From CBFGRV01 sp965651265 (GTDB lineage: Bacteria; Bacteroidota; Rhodothermia; Rhodothermales; VXPQ01): a stretch of 64,000 bases of DNA. Below, in pieces: positions 1 to 9,013 of this stretch. The notes below the pieces were generated by a model. It was not told the origin of the DNA and did not search any database. It saw only the letters and a list, made by a program, of their open reading frames with translations. The position numbers were made by a program, and so were the translations under genes. The first letter of the stretch is position 1. The number at the start of each line of letters is the position of its first letter. The stretch covers positions 1 through 64,000 of the forward strand of contig CBFGRV010000016.1 in NCBI GenBank assembly GCA_965651265.1, read 5' to 3'.

Positions 1-257
1 GGCAGGTCGCCGTATACGGCCGAGATATTCACGCCTGCCTTCTCGAAGACGGCGCCATCCTCGGATGTGGCCGTCACACCTCCCCCACCACCGGGGCGCT
101 CCCATTCATCCCTTCGAAACGAGAGCCGGCCGTCGATCTCCTCTAGCCGCCGGCAGATCACCGGCTGGAGGTGTGCGATGAAATCGTGCATTCGATGGGC
201 AAGCACCTCCGTTCCATCTGCGACGGCCTGGCCGTCCCGATCTTTGTTTAGCGACAT
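1..257 (-). CDS. hemF: Coproporphyrinogen III oxidase, oxygen-dependent (N-terminal part)
   Basis: The first 85 residues are visible; the rest lies beyond the left edge. HemF oxidatively decarboxylates coproporphyrinogen III to protoporphyrinogen IX in the cytoplasm, late in haem synthesis. The N-terminal helix region is followed by a glycine-rich stretch and the family motif FEKAGVNISAVYG near residues 71-83, where well-studied HemF proteins have FEKAGVNFS-V-G. The ATG at 255-257 (complement) opens the frame. hemE lies about 1 kb further along the same strand, so both late haem steps are encoded close together. Identity rests on this one motif and on context; the catalytic region is outside the window. 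Confidence 0.85.
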   Translation of the reverse strand, partial: MSLNKDRDGQAVADGTEVLAHRMHDFIAHLQPVICRRLEEIDGRLSFRRDEWERPGGGGGVTATSEDGAVFEKAGVNISAVYGDL

Positions 258-329
258 CCGTACATGGGTTGGTTGATGTAAATTGGACCCTTGCCGCCGA
301 GACACTCATCGGCGCATCGCTGTTGAATC

Positions 330-623
330 ATGACGATTTTTGAATCCAGCCCATCCGAAGAGGAGATCCTCGACTTCATCAACGACCGGATCCGCGATCT
401 TCGCGAGGCCGGACACGAGGCCAAGTATATCCTGCTGGGCCCGGGTGCATACAGCACACTGCGTCGTGCGATGGCATCTCGCTTCAATAGATCCGAAGGC
501 GTCTTTGAAACCTACAACTATGTGCCGATCGTCGTCGATCCGGAGCGTGGTCCTCGTGTTTGCGTGCTCCCGGCACCCGTCGCCTGCGCTGACGGCGCTC
601 GATTGTATCAGCTGGATGGATGA
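330..623 (+). CDS. Conserved-looking small hypothetical protein, 97 aa
   Basis: I do not recognise this protein. It is a small, acidic, soluble-looking protein with no signal peptide or membrane segment. An N-terminal amphipathic helix (EEEILDFINDRIRDLREAG, residues 10-28) is followed by a beta-rich part with a YILLGPGAYSTLRRAM stretch and a VPIVVDPERGP segment. Codon choice (strong G/C at third positions) matches the neighbouring real genes, and no better frame covers this interval. It sits divergently from hemF with a 72-bp gap and converges on the pseudouridine synthase gene, ending 15 bp short of it. The LPAPV and VVDP pieces are faintly reminiscent of capsid or encapsulin-type folds, but that is too weak to call. 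Confidence 0.6.
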   Translation: MTIFESSPSEEEILDFINDRIRDLREAGHEAKYILLGPGAYSTLRRAMASRFNRSEGVFETYNYVPIVVDPERGPRVCVLPAPVACADGARLYQLDG

Positions 624-638
624 GCAAGTCGCCGATCC

Positions 639-1352
639 CTATGATTCGAGGTCCGGCTTCCGCGCCAATTCCGTCTTGATGGCTTGATCAAATCGCCGCC
701 CCCAGTTTGCCGGGGGGGCCGCCGTCCAACGGACCCATTCCTTCATCGTCGGGTGGGTAAATCCGAGGCTAAAAGCGTGCAGGGCCAGGTTTCGACCGTC
801 GAGCTCCCGGCGGGCGCCGTAGAGGATATCGCCCAGGATGGGGTGGCCCATGTAAGCCATCTGTACCCGAATCTGGTGCTTTCGACCCGTCTTTAGCCTC
901 ACGGCGACCAGAGTGAGCCGGTCCTCCTCCGCGATGGCGCGCCACTGTAATGACGCCGCCCGGGCACCCTCGGCCGTGGCATCCGTGACCTCCACCCTCC
1001 CCTTCCCCGGCCGCAAGTGAACCTCCGACACACCCGCGCCCCGCAGGGTCCCCTCGACAATGGCCAGGTAGTCCTTCTCGGGTAGGTGACGACGAAACTG
1101 ATCGGAGAGTCGAGCCGCTGCCTTCGACGTGCGAGCCAGCACCATCACACCGGAGGCGGGCCGGTCCAGGCGATGAACGAGGCCGACGAATACGTTGCCA
1201 GGCTTGCTGAACCGCTCCTTGAGATATGCCTTTGCGAGCGTGATCAGATCCGTATCGCCCGTACGATCTGCCTGCACGAGAAGTCCCGGCGGCTTATTCA
1301 CTACCATCAGGTGGTTGTCGAGATGGAGAATCTCGAATGGCGCGGACGTCAC
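639..1352 (-). CDS. RluA-family pseudouridine synthase
   Basis: Isomerises uridine to pseudouridine in rRNA or tRNA. The 237-residue protein has the RluA-family catalytic motif HRLDRPASGVMVLART at residues 60-75, with D63 as the expected nucleophile, and the downstream KTGRKHQIRVQ segment typical of the family. It begins directly with the catalytic domain, with no S4 RNA-binding domain, as in RluA and RluC/TruC-like short members. The start codon overlaps the hemE stop by four bases (ATGA), so translation is probably coupled to hemE. The target site (23S, 16S or tRNA) cannot be told from sequence. Confidence 0.9.
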   Translation of the reverse strand: MTSAPFEILHLDNHLMVVNKPPGLLVQADRTGDTDLITLAKAYLKERFSKPGNVFVGLVHRLDRPASGVMVLARTSKAAARLSDQFRRHLPEKDYLAIVEGTLRGAGVSEVHLRPGKGRVEVTDATAEGARAASLQWRAIAEEDRLTLVAVRLKTGRKHQIRVQMAYMGHPILGDILYGARRELDGRNLALHAFSLGFTHPTMKEWVRWTAAPPANWGRRFDQAIKTELARKPDLES

Positions 1353-2431
1353 GAGCCCGCGACCGTCTCTTCCCTGCGAAGCTCTTCGGAAATCTCGTGG
1401 ACGGCATCCACGAACACCCTTGCGTGTTCCGGATCGTGCTGCGGGTGCATACCGTGCCCCAGATTAGCGATGTGGCCACGGGGCCCGAAGCGCTCGAGCA
1501 TCCGCCGCACTTCGCGCCGGATCGTCGCCGGGTCGGCGAAGAGCACCGCTGGATCGAGATTACCCTGCAGAGCGTGGCGCTTTCCAATGCGCTCGCGGGC
1601 GACGGCAGGATCCATGGTCCAATCGAGGCTGATCACATCGTAGGGACTCCCGTCCAACATCTCGAGGGCATAGTGAGCCCCTCGCGGGAAGATGATCGCC
1701 GGTACATCCGGATGCGCATCCTTGACGCGCCGGGCTATCTCTACGAGAGACGGCATCACGAATGCCTCATATTCGATCGGTCCCAGCAAACCGGCCCACG
1801 AATCGAAAACCTGCACGGCACGGGCCCCCGCTCGAATCTGGCCCAGCAGATGTCGAGCAACCACATCAGCGAGGCGCGAAAGAAGCTCCCGCGCGGCATC
1901 CTCAAATCGGTACAGCCAGCTCCGCACCTCCACAAAATGCTTACTGCCGCCCCCCTCCACCATGTAGGCCATTAGCGTCCACGGCGCGCCACAGAACCCG
2001 ATCAGTGGTACCCGGCCACGCAAACGCTCCACAGTCAGCTTGATGGCATCGTACACGTAACTCAGATCCTCTTCGACGTTCGGCTCCCGGAGTCGATCGA
2101 GGTCCGCCGGACTCCTCAGCGGTTCGGGGAAGCTCGGCCCATGACCCTTCACCATCTCGACGTTCATTCCCATGGCCTGAGGAATGACGAGGATGTCGGA
2201 GAAGATGATGGCGGCATCGACGTCGAACCGTTCAATGGGCTGCAGCGTGACTTCGGCGGCCAGCACCGGTGTCCGACAGACCTCGAAAAAGGCCTCCTCC
2301 GCACGCAACGCTCTGTATTCGGGCAGATACCGGCCCGCCTGTCGCATCATCCAGACAGGGGTGCGCTCGGTTTCTTCGCCTCCCGCCGCGCGCAGCAGAA
2401 GGTCGTTGGTGATGGGGAGCAGTTGACTCAT
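1349..2431 (-). CDS. hemE: Uroporphyrinogen decarboxylase
   Basis: Decarboxylates the four acetate side chains of uroporphyrinogen III to give coproporphyrinogen III. Both family signatures are present: PVWMMRQAGR at residues 25-34 and GFCGAPWTLMAYMVEGG near residue 145. The conserved catalytic aspartate is in IIFSDILVIPQAMG (D79). I chose the ATG at 2431 (360 aa, the usual family length) rather than the open frame extending to 2608, because the extra residues are low-complexity and unlike HemE. The gene overlaps the next one (RluA family) by ATGA. Together with hemF downstream this gives two consecutive enzymes of coproporphyrin-dependent haem synthesis. Confidence 0.95.
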   Translation of the reverse strand: MSQLLPITNDLLLRAAGGEETERTPVWMMRQAGRYLPEYRALRAEEAFFEVCRTPVLAAEVTLQPIERFDVDAAIIFSDILVIPQAMGMNVEMVKGHGPSFPEPLRSPADLDRLREPNVEEDLSYVYDAIKLTVERLRGRVPLIGFCGAPWTLMAYMVEGGGSKHFVEVRSWLYRFEDAARELLSRLADVVARHLLGQIRAGARAVQVFDSWAGLLGPIEYEAFVMPSLVEIARRVKDAHPDVPAIIFPRGAHYALEMLDGSPYDVISLDWTMDPAVARERIGKRHALQGNLDPAVLFADPATIRREVRRMLERFGPRGHIANLGHGMHPQHDPEHARVFVDAVHEISEELRREETVAGS

Positions 2432-2486
2432 GGCATGGAAGGTAGCACCCTCTCTACCGAAGGTTCCTCGCCCACTAACAACCGGC

Positions 2487-3422
2487 TTACAGATGGGATG
2501 CCGGGAGCCGGCCGCGTTCCGCACTCGCAGGATGGATGGCGCCCGGCCCTGCCGGCACGCCGCAGTGTGGACAGGTCGTGTGTCGGGCCGCGATTCGGGT
2601 CTGCTCACATGGGCAGGTTACGAAAATCTGCGTCTCCTCCAGATCGATGCCGCAATTCGCGCACACCATGGCATGCGGCTCGTTGACGTAGCGACAGCTG
2701 ACGCACTCGCCCGGCTCGAGGAACGGCGACTCGGCCACGAGCCGGCGAAGCCGGACATGCGCGACCACCGCCAGAGCCGCAAGTGCCAGGAGGCTCATGA
2801 TGCCTGTAGCCGTCTGCTGGAGGAACAGCAAGAAATTCGCGCCGGCATGGAACGCGGCTGCCATCATCACCGACGGTGCCATAGTGAGAATGTAGGGCTT
2901 ATCCGGATGCACGTACCGGGCCCACGCGAGGCCGTAGCCCCAGAGAGCGGCGTAAGCCATGTGTGCCGGCACAGGCCAGAGGAATCGCGCCACGAGTACG
3001 TCGTTTCCGAAGCGCAGGGCATAGAAAACATTCTCGAACGAAGCAAAACCCAGTGCCACCGTCATCGCATATACCATTGCGTCCACGGGCTCATTCAGAT
3101 CGCCTAGTCGCCGCGTCGTGTGCACCGCCGAGACGGCTTTGGACGTCTCCTCGATGACGCCCACGGCCAGGCAGAAGACGGCGAGGCGAAAAACAGGAAT
3201 GCGAGTGGCATCGTAGAAAATGGCCGCATCAACCCCCAGGCCGACGCGCGCCACCTCATTGAGGAAGAGGGCAACGGCGATGCTGGCAAAACCCCCGATG
3301 AGCCCGACCAGTATGAGATGCCGAATCGCCTCGGGCTCCACCCGATCGTAGCTCCGCAGGACCCAGAGCCAGATGGCGGTTCCGATCAGTACGCCACCGA
3401 CCGTGTACGTAAATTCGAGCAA
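2487..3422 (-). CDS. PrsW-family intramembrane metalloprotease with C-terminal zinc ribbons
   Basis: A 311-residue multi-spanning membrane protein. It carries the PrsW (M82) hallmarks: GVIEETSK with E91-E92, FASFEN with E130-N131, and histidines at about 154 (VPAHMAY) and 192 (AAFHAG) in later membrane helices. PrsW proteases cut anti-sigma factors or other single-span proteins inside the membrane. Residues 1-225 hold about eight hydrophobic segments. The C-terminal 70 residues are soluble and contain four cysteine pairs (C240/C243, C254/C257, C270/C272, C284/C287), which look like two zinc ribbons. No anti-sigma/sigma pair is adjacent, so the substrate is unknown. It sits upstream of hemE on the same strand with a 55-bp gap. 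Confidence 0.85.
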   Translation of the reverse strand: MLEFTYTVGGVLIGTAIWLWVLRSYDRVEPEAIRHLILVGLIGGFASIAVALFLNEVARVGLGVDAAIFYDATRIPVFRLAVFCLAVGVIEETSKAVSAVHTTRRLGDLNEPVDAMVYAMTVALGFASFENVFYALRFGNDVLVARFLWPVPAHMAYAALWGYGLAWARYVHPDKPYILTMAPSVMMAAAFHAGANFLLFLQQTATGIMSLLALAALAVVAHVRLRRLVAESPFLEPGECVSCRYVNEPHAMVCANCGIDLEETQIFVTCPCEQTRIAARHTTCPHCGVPAGPGAIHPASAERGRLPASHL

Positions 3423-3616
3423 ATTCTGCGTTGTCTGCCGTTCGTGCGCTGGCCGTTCATTCTTGCTCGCGCGACAAAAGATTAATCGTTGATACCTTGC
3501 CCGCCGATGGGCGAATCATACCGTCAATCACAATTACACGCTAATTACAGCGCCCCTCGCCGGATGAATCGCGCATTTCAGATCGGAACATGCGCACCTA
3601 TCGTGCACTCGTGAGG

Positions 3617-4243
3617 ATGACGGAAGTCCCGAGCGCACCGCACCGGTCGAACGGCCTGCCGCTCCGATCAGAACTGTATCGTAAGGCCCTCCACCTCGTT
3701 GCGCTTGCCGTGCCGATCGGAATGCTCTGGCTGGGCCGGGGCATCGCGCTGTCGATCCTCATTCCCCTCTCGCTCGCGGCCATTCTCGCCGACGTGCTTC
3801 GGTGGCGGTATGCCGCTTTCCACGCCTGGATCGATGGCCTATTTGGGTTTATGATGCGACCGTCCGAAAAAAGCTATTCGCTCTCAAGGCCCATCCTGAA
3901 TGGAGCGACCTGGGTTCTGATCTCGGCGACGCTGCTGGCTCTCCTGTTTCCGATTGAACTCGCCGGTGCCGCCTTCGCTGCGTTCATGGTCGGCGATGCG
4001 GCGGCCGCCCTAGTTGGTCGTACGATAGGGAAACATCGTTGGGGAAACGGCCCCCGGACCATAGAAGGGTCGGCTGCGTTCATCGCCGCCGGACTCGCCG
4101 TGATGGTACCCCTCGCGCCGGATCCTCTGTGGGTGGCCGTCACTTCGGTGGTCGCCGGCGCCGCGTTCGAGATTCCGACCTGGCCGGTGAATGACAATCT
4201 CCGAGTGCCACTCCTCATGACGCTCATCCTCCACCTGCTCTAG
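3617..4243 (+). CDS. Diacylglycerol/polyprenol kinase-like membrane protein
   Basis: An integral membrane protein of about 208 residues related to the SEC59/phytol kinase/CTP-dependent diacylglycerol kinase family, which phosphorylates lipid alcohols such as dolichol, phytol or diacylglycerol. Supporting features are ELYRKALHLVALAVPIG at the N-terminus, a conserved MVGDAAAALVGRTIGKHRWG segment, and the PRTIEGSAAF motif that follows it; together they form the nucleotide-binding region of this family. Six or seven hydrophobic segments can be traced. The ATG at 3617 is preceded by GTGAGG; an upstream ATG at 3590 would add nine residues. The lipase gene starts one base after the stop, so the two genes are probably co-transcribed and may both act on lipids. 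Confidence 0.8.
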   Translation: MTEVPSAPHRSNGLPLRSELYRKALHLVALAVPIGMLWLGRGIALSILIPLSLAAILADVLRWRYAAFHAWIDGLFGFMMRPSEKSYSLSRPILNGATWVLISATLLALLFPIELAGAAFAAFMVGDAAAALVGRTIGKHRWGNGPRTIEGSAAFIAAGLAVMVPLAPDPLWVAVTSVVAGAAFEIPTWPVNDNLRVPLLMTLILHLL

Positions 4244-4244
4244 C

Positions 4245-5102
4245 GTGTTCGAGTTCGTCGAATCGGCCTGGCACCGCATGACGGGTCTTGCTCCATTTCC
4301 GGAGCCTCCGATCATCCGGACGCACTATCCCGTCGTGCTGATGCACGGCTTTGGACTCATGGCATCGATGCGTCGGGGAGGCCATCTGCATCAGGAAGCG
4401 ATGAATCTGCGCGCGCACGGCGTGCTCGCCTTTGCTCCCAATGTGGCCGCGTACAATACGGTGGCGGTGCGGTCGGAGATGTGGCGCCGGCGCATCGAGA
4501 CCGTCCTCGAAGAAACTGGCGCGGAGCGCGTTAATCTGATCGCTCACTCGATGGGCGGGCTCGACGCTCGCTATGTGATCGCACGACTCGGTCTCCACGC
4601 CTCCGTGGCCTCACTCGTGACCGTCTCCACACCGCATCGGGGAAGCAGTGTAGCGAGTCTCGTCCTCGAGCAGCCGGAGCGCGTTCGGACATGGCTGGCG
4701 GGCATCTTCAACTGGATGGGGACGCGAGCTCTCGAAGATGCGACATCCGATTTTCTCACGTCGGTAGCGCAGCTGACTCCCGAGTACATCGGGCAAGAGT
4801 TCAACCCTCATGTACCGGACCATCCCGACGTGCGCTACTTTTCGTATGCGGGCGTGGCCGGGAAGGGGACGGACGTTCCGATTCACCTATTCCTGGAGGT
4901 CCTGAACCGGCCGTTGTTCGATCGTGAGGGGCCCAATGATGGATTCGTTTCCGTGGAAAGTGCCAAATGGGGCGAGTTTCTGGGTACCGTAGACGCGGAT
5001 CACGTCCAGCAGGTTGGACTCAGCTTTATGATGCGGAATACCTTCGATTCCAATCAGTTCTACGCGGATATCGTCCGGCACCTGGCGCAGGAGGGGTTCT
5101 AG
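4245..5102 (+). CDS. Alpha/beta-hydrolase lipase (triacylglycerol lipase-like)
   Basis: Hydrolyses ester bonds, probably of lipids. The 285-residue protein shows the lipase oxyanion segment PVVLMHGFG (residues 29-37) and the nucleophile elbow AHSMGG with S102. Likely acid and base are D232 (NDGFVS) and H253 (DADHVQQVG), which complete a Ser-Asp-His triad. VSTPHRGS (about 127-134) is typical of family I bacterial lipases. There is no signal peptide, so it is either cytoplasmic or exported by a route I cannot see. It starts with GTG at 4245 immediately after the preceding TAG, which suggests coupling with the polyprenol kinase-like gene. It converges on the deacetylase gene with a 6-bp gap. Confidence 0.88.
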   Translation: MFEFVESAWHRMTGLAPFPEPPIIRTHYPVVLMHGFGLMASMRRGGHLHQEAMNLRAHGVLAFAPNVAAYNTVAVRSEMWRRRIETVLEETGAERVNLIAHSMGGLDARYVIARLGLHASVASLVTVSTPHRGSSVASLVLEQPERVRTWLAGIFNWMGTRALEDATSDFLTSVAQLTPEYIGQEFNPHVPDHPDVRYFSYAGVAGKGTDVPIHLFLEVLNRPLFDREGPNDGFVSVESAKWGEFLGTVDADHVQQVGLSFMMRNTFDSNQFYADIVRHLAQEGF

Positions 5103-5108
5103 GCGCTT

Positions 5109-6521
5109 TCACTTCCATCCCGCCAGTGCCTGTGAGAGCGCGGAGATGTGTGCACCGTGCTGGGCCGCGTGGTCGAGCGTCAGAAGGAAATGGCGCTCCC
5201 ATCCCGGCGCCTCCAGATCGTCTCCCAGAATGTTGTGCCACAGCCCAACGAATACGCCGCCGTGCCGGCGACAGATGGCCGACAGCCGCTTCGAAGCTCG
5301 TACGGCCGAGGCGACATCCAGCCCTCGCCGATTGAAGAGCGCAGAATCCATCGCCGCAAGCGGCATTTCCCAGATGGAGAGGGGCTCGCCGGCTTCCAGA
5401 TCGTAGAGTTGAAAGGGCAGGCAGGTGCCGCGCCGAAATCCTTCGTGGTCGGCGAAGCCCAGCGTGCTATCGACCTGGAAGCCGAGGGATGCGTGGATGG
5501 CCGGCGTTCGCATGGGATCGAAGCGCAGGTAATGCTGCCGAACGGCCTTCACGTCCGTGCCGATCGCCTTTCGCAGCCGGTGGAGTTCCGTGGCCATCAT
5601 CTCGGAATCGATCGGCGTGCGGTAGCTCGGATGAAGCCCCACTTCGAAGCCGGAGGCCATCAATTCTGCGACCCTCTCTTGAAGAAATCGATTTCCGAGC
5701 GCATAGGGGACGTCGCGCGGATCCGTCCCGCCCGCCTTCAAGAAGTAGGTCGCCGTCCCCGAGCGTTTCTTGACCTCTTCGTGCATCCGGCGAATAGCCG
5801 TACGGTACGGATCGTCGCCGCGTACCTGGCGCAGGGCATTCAGAGCGCGACGTCGCCGCTCGTGGAAAGCCACGCCGCGCCGGTTCGCGAGCAGATTCTG
5901 GACGAACTCGCGGTACAGAATGCCGGGTCGCCACTTCCGCAGGTAGTCCACGTCGTGGGTTGGACAAAACGCCCAATCCCGACCGGACCACTTTCTCGGC
6001 TGCACCTGAATTCCGGCACTCCGGAGCTTTCGTGCCAGTTCGGCGCGGTAATCATCCACGGGGGGCCTCAACGCGACCTCGAGCCTTGCCGCAAGAGATG
6101 CAGCGTACGGCTGGCGGCCGTGTTCGTCGCGGGTCGGCTCGACCAGCTCGTGCCACCCGGTCAGCCACATGAACGTCGATGCCACCAGGTCCGGCGTGCC
6201 TCCCTGCGTGCCGAACAGGGCCGGTATGAGCCCCCCTCCGCTCTCGAACCAGAGGGCCGACTGTGCGTCGTAGGCCTCTCCGGACGAGAAATATGCAGGG
6301 GCCTCATGATCGAATGCCAGATAAACGATTCCCGGTTCGTCGCCTCGCGTGCTCTCCGTACCGTAGTAAATGCCCTGCGTCAGCCTGGAACGCTCTACCC
6401 ACTGCGGCTCGAAATTGAGCGGTATGAGCAGCTGCCTCAGCGCGTACCTCGCGGGTCCCTCGAAGCCGGAGTCGACCTCGATGCAGACGGAAACGGGTAA
6501 ACCATCGGAAACGAGCGGCAA
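5109..6521 (-). CDS. Polysaccharide deacetylase-like protein with N-terminal extension
   Basis: A 470-residue protein whose second half is a NodB-like carbohydrate esterase 4 domain. Metal-site motifs are HDVD at residues 189-192 and GLHPSY at 295-300; both match the first two CE4 motifs (TxDD-like and H(S/T)xxH-like) in the diverged form seen in exopolysaccharide-associated deacetylases. The first 180 residues form a separate domain of the type annotated as DUF7033 in such proteins. It has no signal peptide. Related proteins sit in exopolysaccharide or glycan loci, but no glycosyltransferase gene is adjacent here, so the substrate (polysaccharide, peptidoglycan or a glycan precursor) is open. 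Confidence 0.8.
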   Translation of the reverse strand: MPLVSDGLPVSVCIEVDSGFEGPARYALRQLLIPLNFEPQWVERSRLTQGIYYGTESTRGDEPGIVYLAFDHEAPAYFSSGEAYDAQSALWFESGGGLIPALFGTQGGTPDLVASTFMWLTGWHELVEPTRDEHGRQPYAASLAARLEVALRPPVDDYRAELARKLRSAGIQVQPRKWSGRDWAFCPTHDVDYLRKWRPGILYREFVQNLLANRRGVAFHERRRRALNALRQVRGDDPYRTAIRRMHEEVKKRSGTATYFLKAGGTDPRDVPYALGNRFLQERVAELMASGFEVGLHPSYRTPIDSEMMATELHRLRKAIGTDVKAVRQHYLRFDPMRTPAIHASLGFQVDSTLGFADHEGFRRGTCLPFQLYDLEAGEPLSIWEMPLAAMDSALFNRRGLDVASAVRASKRLSAICRRHGGVFVGLWHNILGDDLEAPGWERHFLLTLDHAAQHGAHISALSQALAGWK

Positions 6522-6604
6522 ACCGGGTGCAGGTATTTCTGGATGATCGGATGCCGATCCGGCGCTTACGCAGTGCGCCGGCTGAATCCCTATTTTAGCG
6601 CAAA

Positions 6605-7909
6605 GTGGCCAGCCGATTCAAAATATTCTCCGATCCGGTTCACGGGTTCATCTCCGTCCCGAAGAACCTCATCCTGGACCTCATTCAGACCCCAGAGGTG
6701 CAGCGCCTTCGGCGAATTCGGCAGCTGGGCGTCGGGCACCTCGTCTTTCCCGGAGCCGAGCATACCCGCTTCGGACACGCGTTGGGAGCCATGGCTCTGA
6801 TGCAGGATGCCCTCGCGAATCTCGCCGAGAAGGGCACTCCCATCAGCCAGGACGAGTCCACGGCGGCGCTCGCGGCCGCACTGCTTCACGACATCGGCCA
6901 CGGCCCATTCTCGCATACGCTCGAGCACGACTTCATCTCCAATTTCAACCACGAGGACATGAGCCGTGTGCTCATCGTGGACCTTAATCGCCGCCTGGGT
7001 GGCGCCCTGGATCTGGCGCTCGACATCTTTGACGGCGCCTACGATCGCCCCTTCTTTCATCAGCTGGTCTCAAGCCAGCTCGACATGGACCGGCTCGACT
7101 ACCTCCGCCGCGATTCGTTCTATACGGGAGTCGTCGAGGGCGAGGTGGGTGTGCAGCGCATCATCAAGACCATGCGGGTGCATCCGATCGACGGCGGCGC
7201 CGACTCGAATATCGTGATCGAGGCCAAGGGCATCTACGCTGTCGAGAACTACATCATCTCGCGCCGACTGATGTACTGGCAGGTGTACCTGCACAAGACG
7301 GTCATCGCCGGCGATCAGCTGCTGCGCCAGGTCTTTTCGCGGCTTCGCCGGCTGCTCGCTACCGATGCCGCGCCGCTGCGGGCCATTTGTTCGCCGGCGC
7401 TGCTCTTCTTTCTCTCCAACCGACTCGACGTGGTCGACATCGGGCGAGAAGATGTGCGCCGTGAATTCTGCCGCCTCGACGACACGGACGTTCTCTACAG
7501 CCTGAAGCGCTGCATGGAGCATGACGATCGCGTGCTGGCCGATCTGAGCCGCCGCTTCATAGATCGTGACTTCTTCCGCGTGACATTCCTCGAGCGCGCC
7601 CCCTCACCGGCTGAGCTGTCCGAGTGGCAGGATCGCATCGGAATGTGGCTCGTGAATCGCGGCCTGACTCGACCAGAGCATCGCCTCGACGATGCGAGCT
7701 TTTATTTGATGCATGACGATACGAGTCACCGCGCCTACGAGAACGTGCAGGATGCCATCAAAGTGCTCGACCGCAGCGGCGAGGTCCGCGAGCTATCCGA
7801 GACAGACGATACGGCGGCCGTTACGGCGCTCAGCCGGTCCGTGGTCAAGCCCTACGTGTGCTATCCCAAAGAGGTCGATCTCGAGCTCGAGACGACGGAG
7901 CTCATCTGA
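6605..7909 (+). CDS. HD-domain phosphohydrolase (dGTPase-like superfamily)
   Basis: A 434-residue cytoplasmic HD-superfamily hydrolase. Metal-binding residues are visible as RFGH (H58), LLHDIGHGPFSH (H95, D96, H104) and a later aspartate in QLDMDRLDYLRRDS. The opening SDPVHGFISVP followed by RRIRQLG is diagnostic for the YdhJ/dNTPase-like branch, whose members hydrolyse nucleotides. The most credible start is GTG at 6605, since the family begins a few residues before the DPVHG motif. The histone-deacetylase-like gene follows five bases after the stop, so the pair probably forms an operon. Substrate specificity cannot be inferred. Confidence 0.9.
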   Translation: MASRFKIFSDPVHGFISVPKNLILDLIQTPEVQRLRRIRQLGVGHLVFPGAEHTRFGHALGAMALMQDALANLAEKGTPISQDESTAALAAALLHDIGHGPFSHTLEHDFISNFNHEDMSRVLIVDLNRRLGGALDLALDIFDGAYDRPFFHQLVSSQLDMDRLDYLRRDSFYTGVVEGEVGVQRIIKTMRVHPIDGGADSNIVIEAKGIYAVENYIISRRLMYWQVYLHKTVIAGDQLLRQVFSRLRRLLATDAAPLRAICSPALLFFLSNRLDVVDIGREDVRREFCRLDDTDVLYSLKRCMEHDDRVLADLSRRFIDRDFFRVTFLERAPSPAELSEWQDRIGMWLVNRGLTRPEHRLDDASFYLMHDDTSHRAYENVQDAIKVLDRSGEVRELSETDDTAAVTALSRSVVKPYVCYPKEVDLELETTELI

Positions 7910-7914
7910 CGGAC

Positions 7915-9000
7915 ATGCCGAAGACCGCGCTCGCTTACAACCGCAGCCATCGTGAGCATTTCAGTACAGGCCATGTCGAGCGGCCGAAGCGGCTGGACGC
8001 CGTGATGACCCGGCTCGAAAAGAACCCGGTGTGGCATCGCCTCAGGCGCATCGAGGCGGAGCCGGCCGAAATCGACGACCTTATTCTCGTGCACTCGGAA
8101 GATCACATCCGGCAGGTGCGTGAGGCTGCCGCCGCCGGCGAGCGGCTCGATTCGGACACGTATACCACTCCGCAGAGCTTCCACATCGCGCTCGATGCCG
8201 TCGGATGCGTGCTGGCCGTCACCGACGCCGTCACCTCCGGGCGGGCCGGAACGGGGTTCGCCGTGGTTCGGCCACCGGGACATCATGCGACGCCGACGCA
8301 CAGCATGGGCTTCTGCCTCTTCTCGAATGCTGCCATTGCCGCTCGATGGGCGCAGCGCTACGCCGGCATCGAACGGGTCCTGATCGTGGATTTCGACGTG
8401 CATCACGGAAACGGGACGCAGGATGCCTTCTTTGAGGATTCGTCCGTGATGTTTATGAGCACGCACCAATCCCCCTTCTACCCCGGGACCGGGCTGGTGA
8501 ATGAGCGCGGCCACGGGCCAGGTTATGGCACCACGTTCAACGTTCCGCTTCCCTCCGGCACGGGCGACGATGCGATCCTCCACGTCTACCGCGAAATCCT
8601 GCGTCCGCATGCCCTGAGCTTCGATCCGGAGCTCATCGTCCTCTCGGCCGGTTTCGATGCGCACTGGATGGACCTACTGGGTGGGATGCGCTTGTCCACG
8701 ACCGGCTATGCGGCCATCGTGCGCGAGGTCAAGTCATGGGCCCGCGCATGCTGTGATGGACGAATCGTCTCCGTCCTCGAGGGCGGCTATCACGAAGAGG
8801 CCCTTGCCGACTGTGCCGCGGCTGCCGTGACGGTGCTGCACGACGATGAGGCCGACATCCTCGACCTCTTTGGGCGCCCGCCCGGCGCCGATCTGGATGT
8901 GTCATCCTATCTGTTGGAGGTGGCCGCCCATTTCGAGCCTCCCCTCTCACCGACCATCCAGCCCCGAGAAAGCGAACGTCCGACCGGCGGCACAGAATAG
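7915..9000 (+). CDS. Histone deacetylase family amidohydrolase
   Basis: A Zn-dependent deacetylase of the arginase/HDAC fold; bacterial members act on acetylated polyamines, acetoin-related substrates or acetyl-lysine. The 361-residue protein has all catalytic parts: the GHH pair (H123, H124) in RPPGHHATPTHSMGFC, zinc ligands D161 and H163 in DFDVHHGNGT, and D248 in SAGFDAHWMD. FYPGTG (about 188-193) is also family typical. I use the ATG at 7915, just after the HD-hydrolase stop; the open frame reaches further upstream, but only inside that gene. The last 25 residues are a proline/arginine-rich tail of no known function. Confidence 0.93.
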   Translation: MPKTALAYNRSHREHFSTGHVERPKRLDAVMTRLEKNPVWHRLRRIEAEPAEIDDLILVHSEDHIRQVREAAAAGERLDSDTYTTPQSFHIALDAVGCVLAVTDAVTSGRAGTGFAVVRPPGHHATPTHSMGFCLFSNAAIAARWAQRYAGIERVLIVDFDVHHGNGTQDAFFEDSSVMFMSTHQSPFYPGTGLVNERGHGPGYGTTFNVPLPSGTGDDAILHVYREILRPHALSFDPELIVLSAGFDAHWMDLLGGMRLSTTGYAAIVREVKSWARACCDGRIVSVLEGGYHEEALADCAAAAVTVLHDDEADILDLFGRPPGADLDVSSYLLEVAAHFEPPLSPTIQPRESERPTGGTE

Positions 9001-9013
9001 ACTCGCAGCCGCT

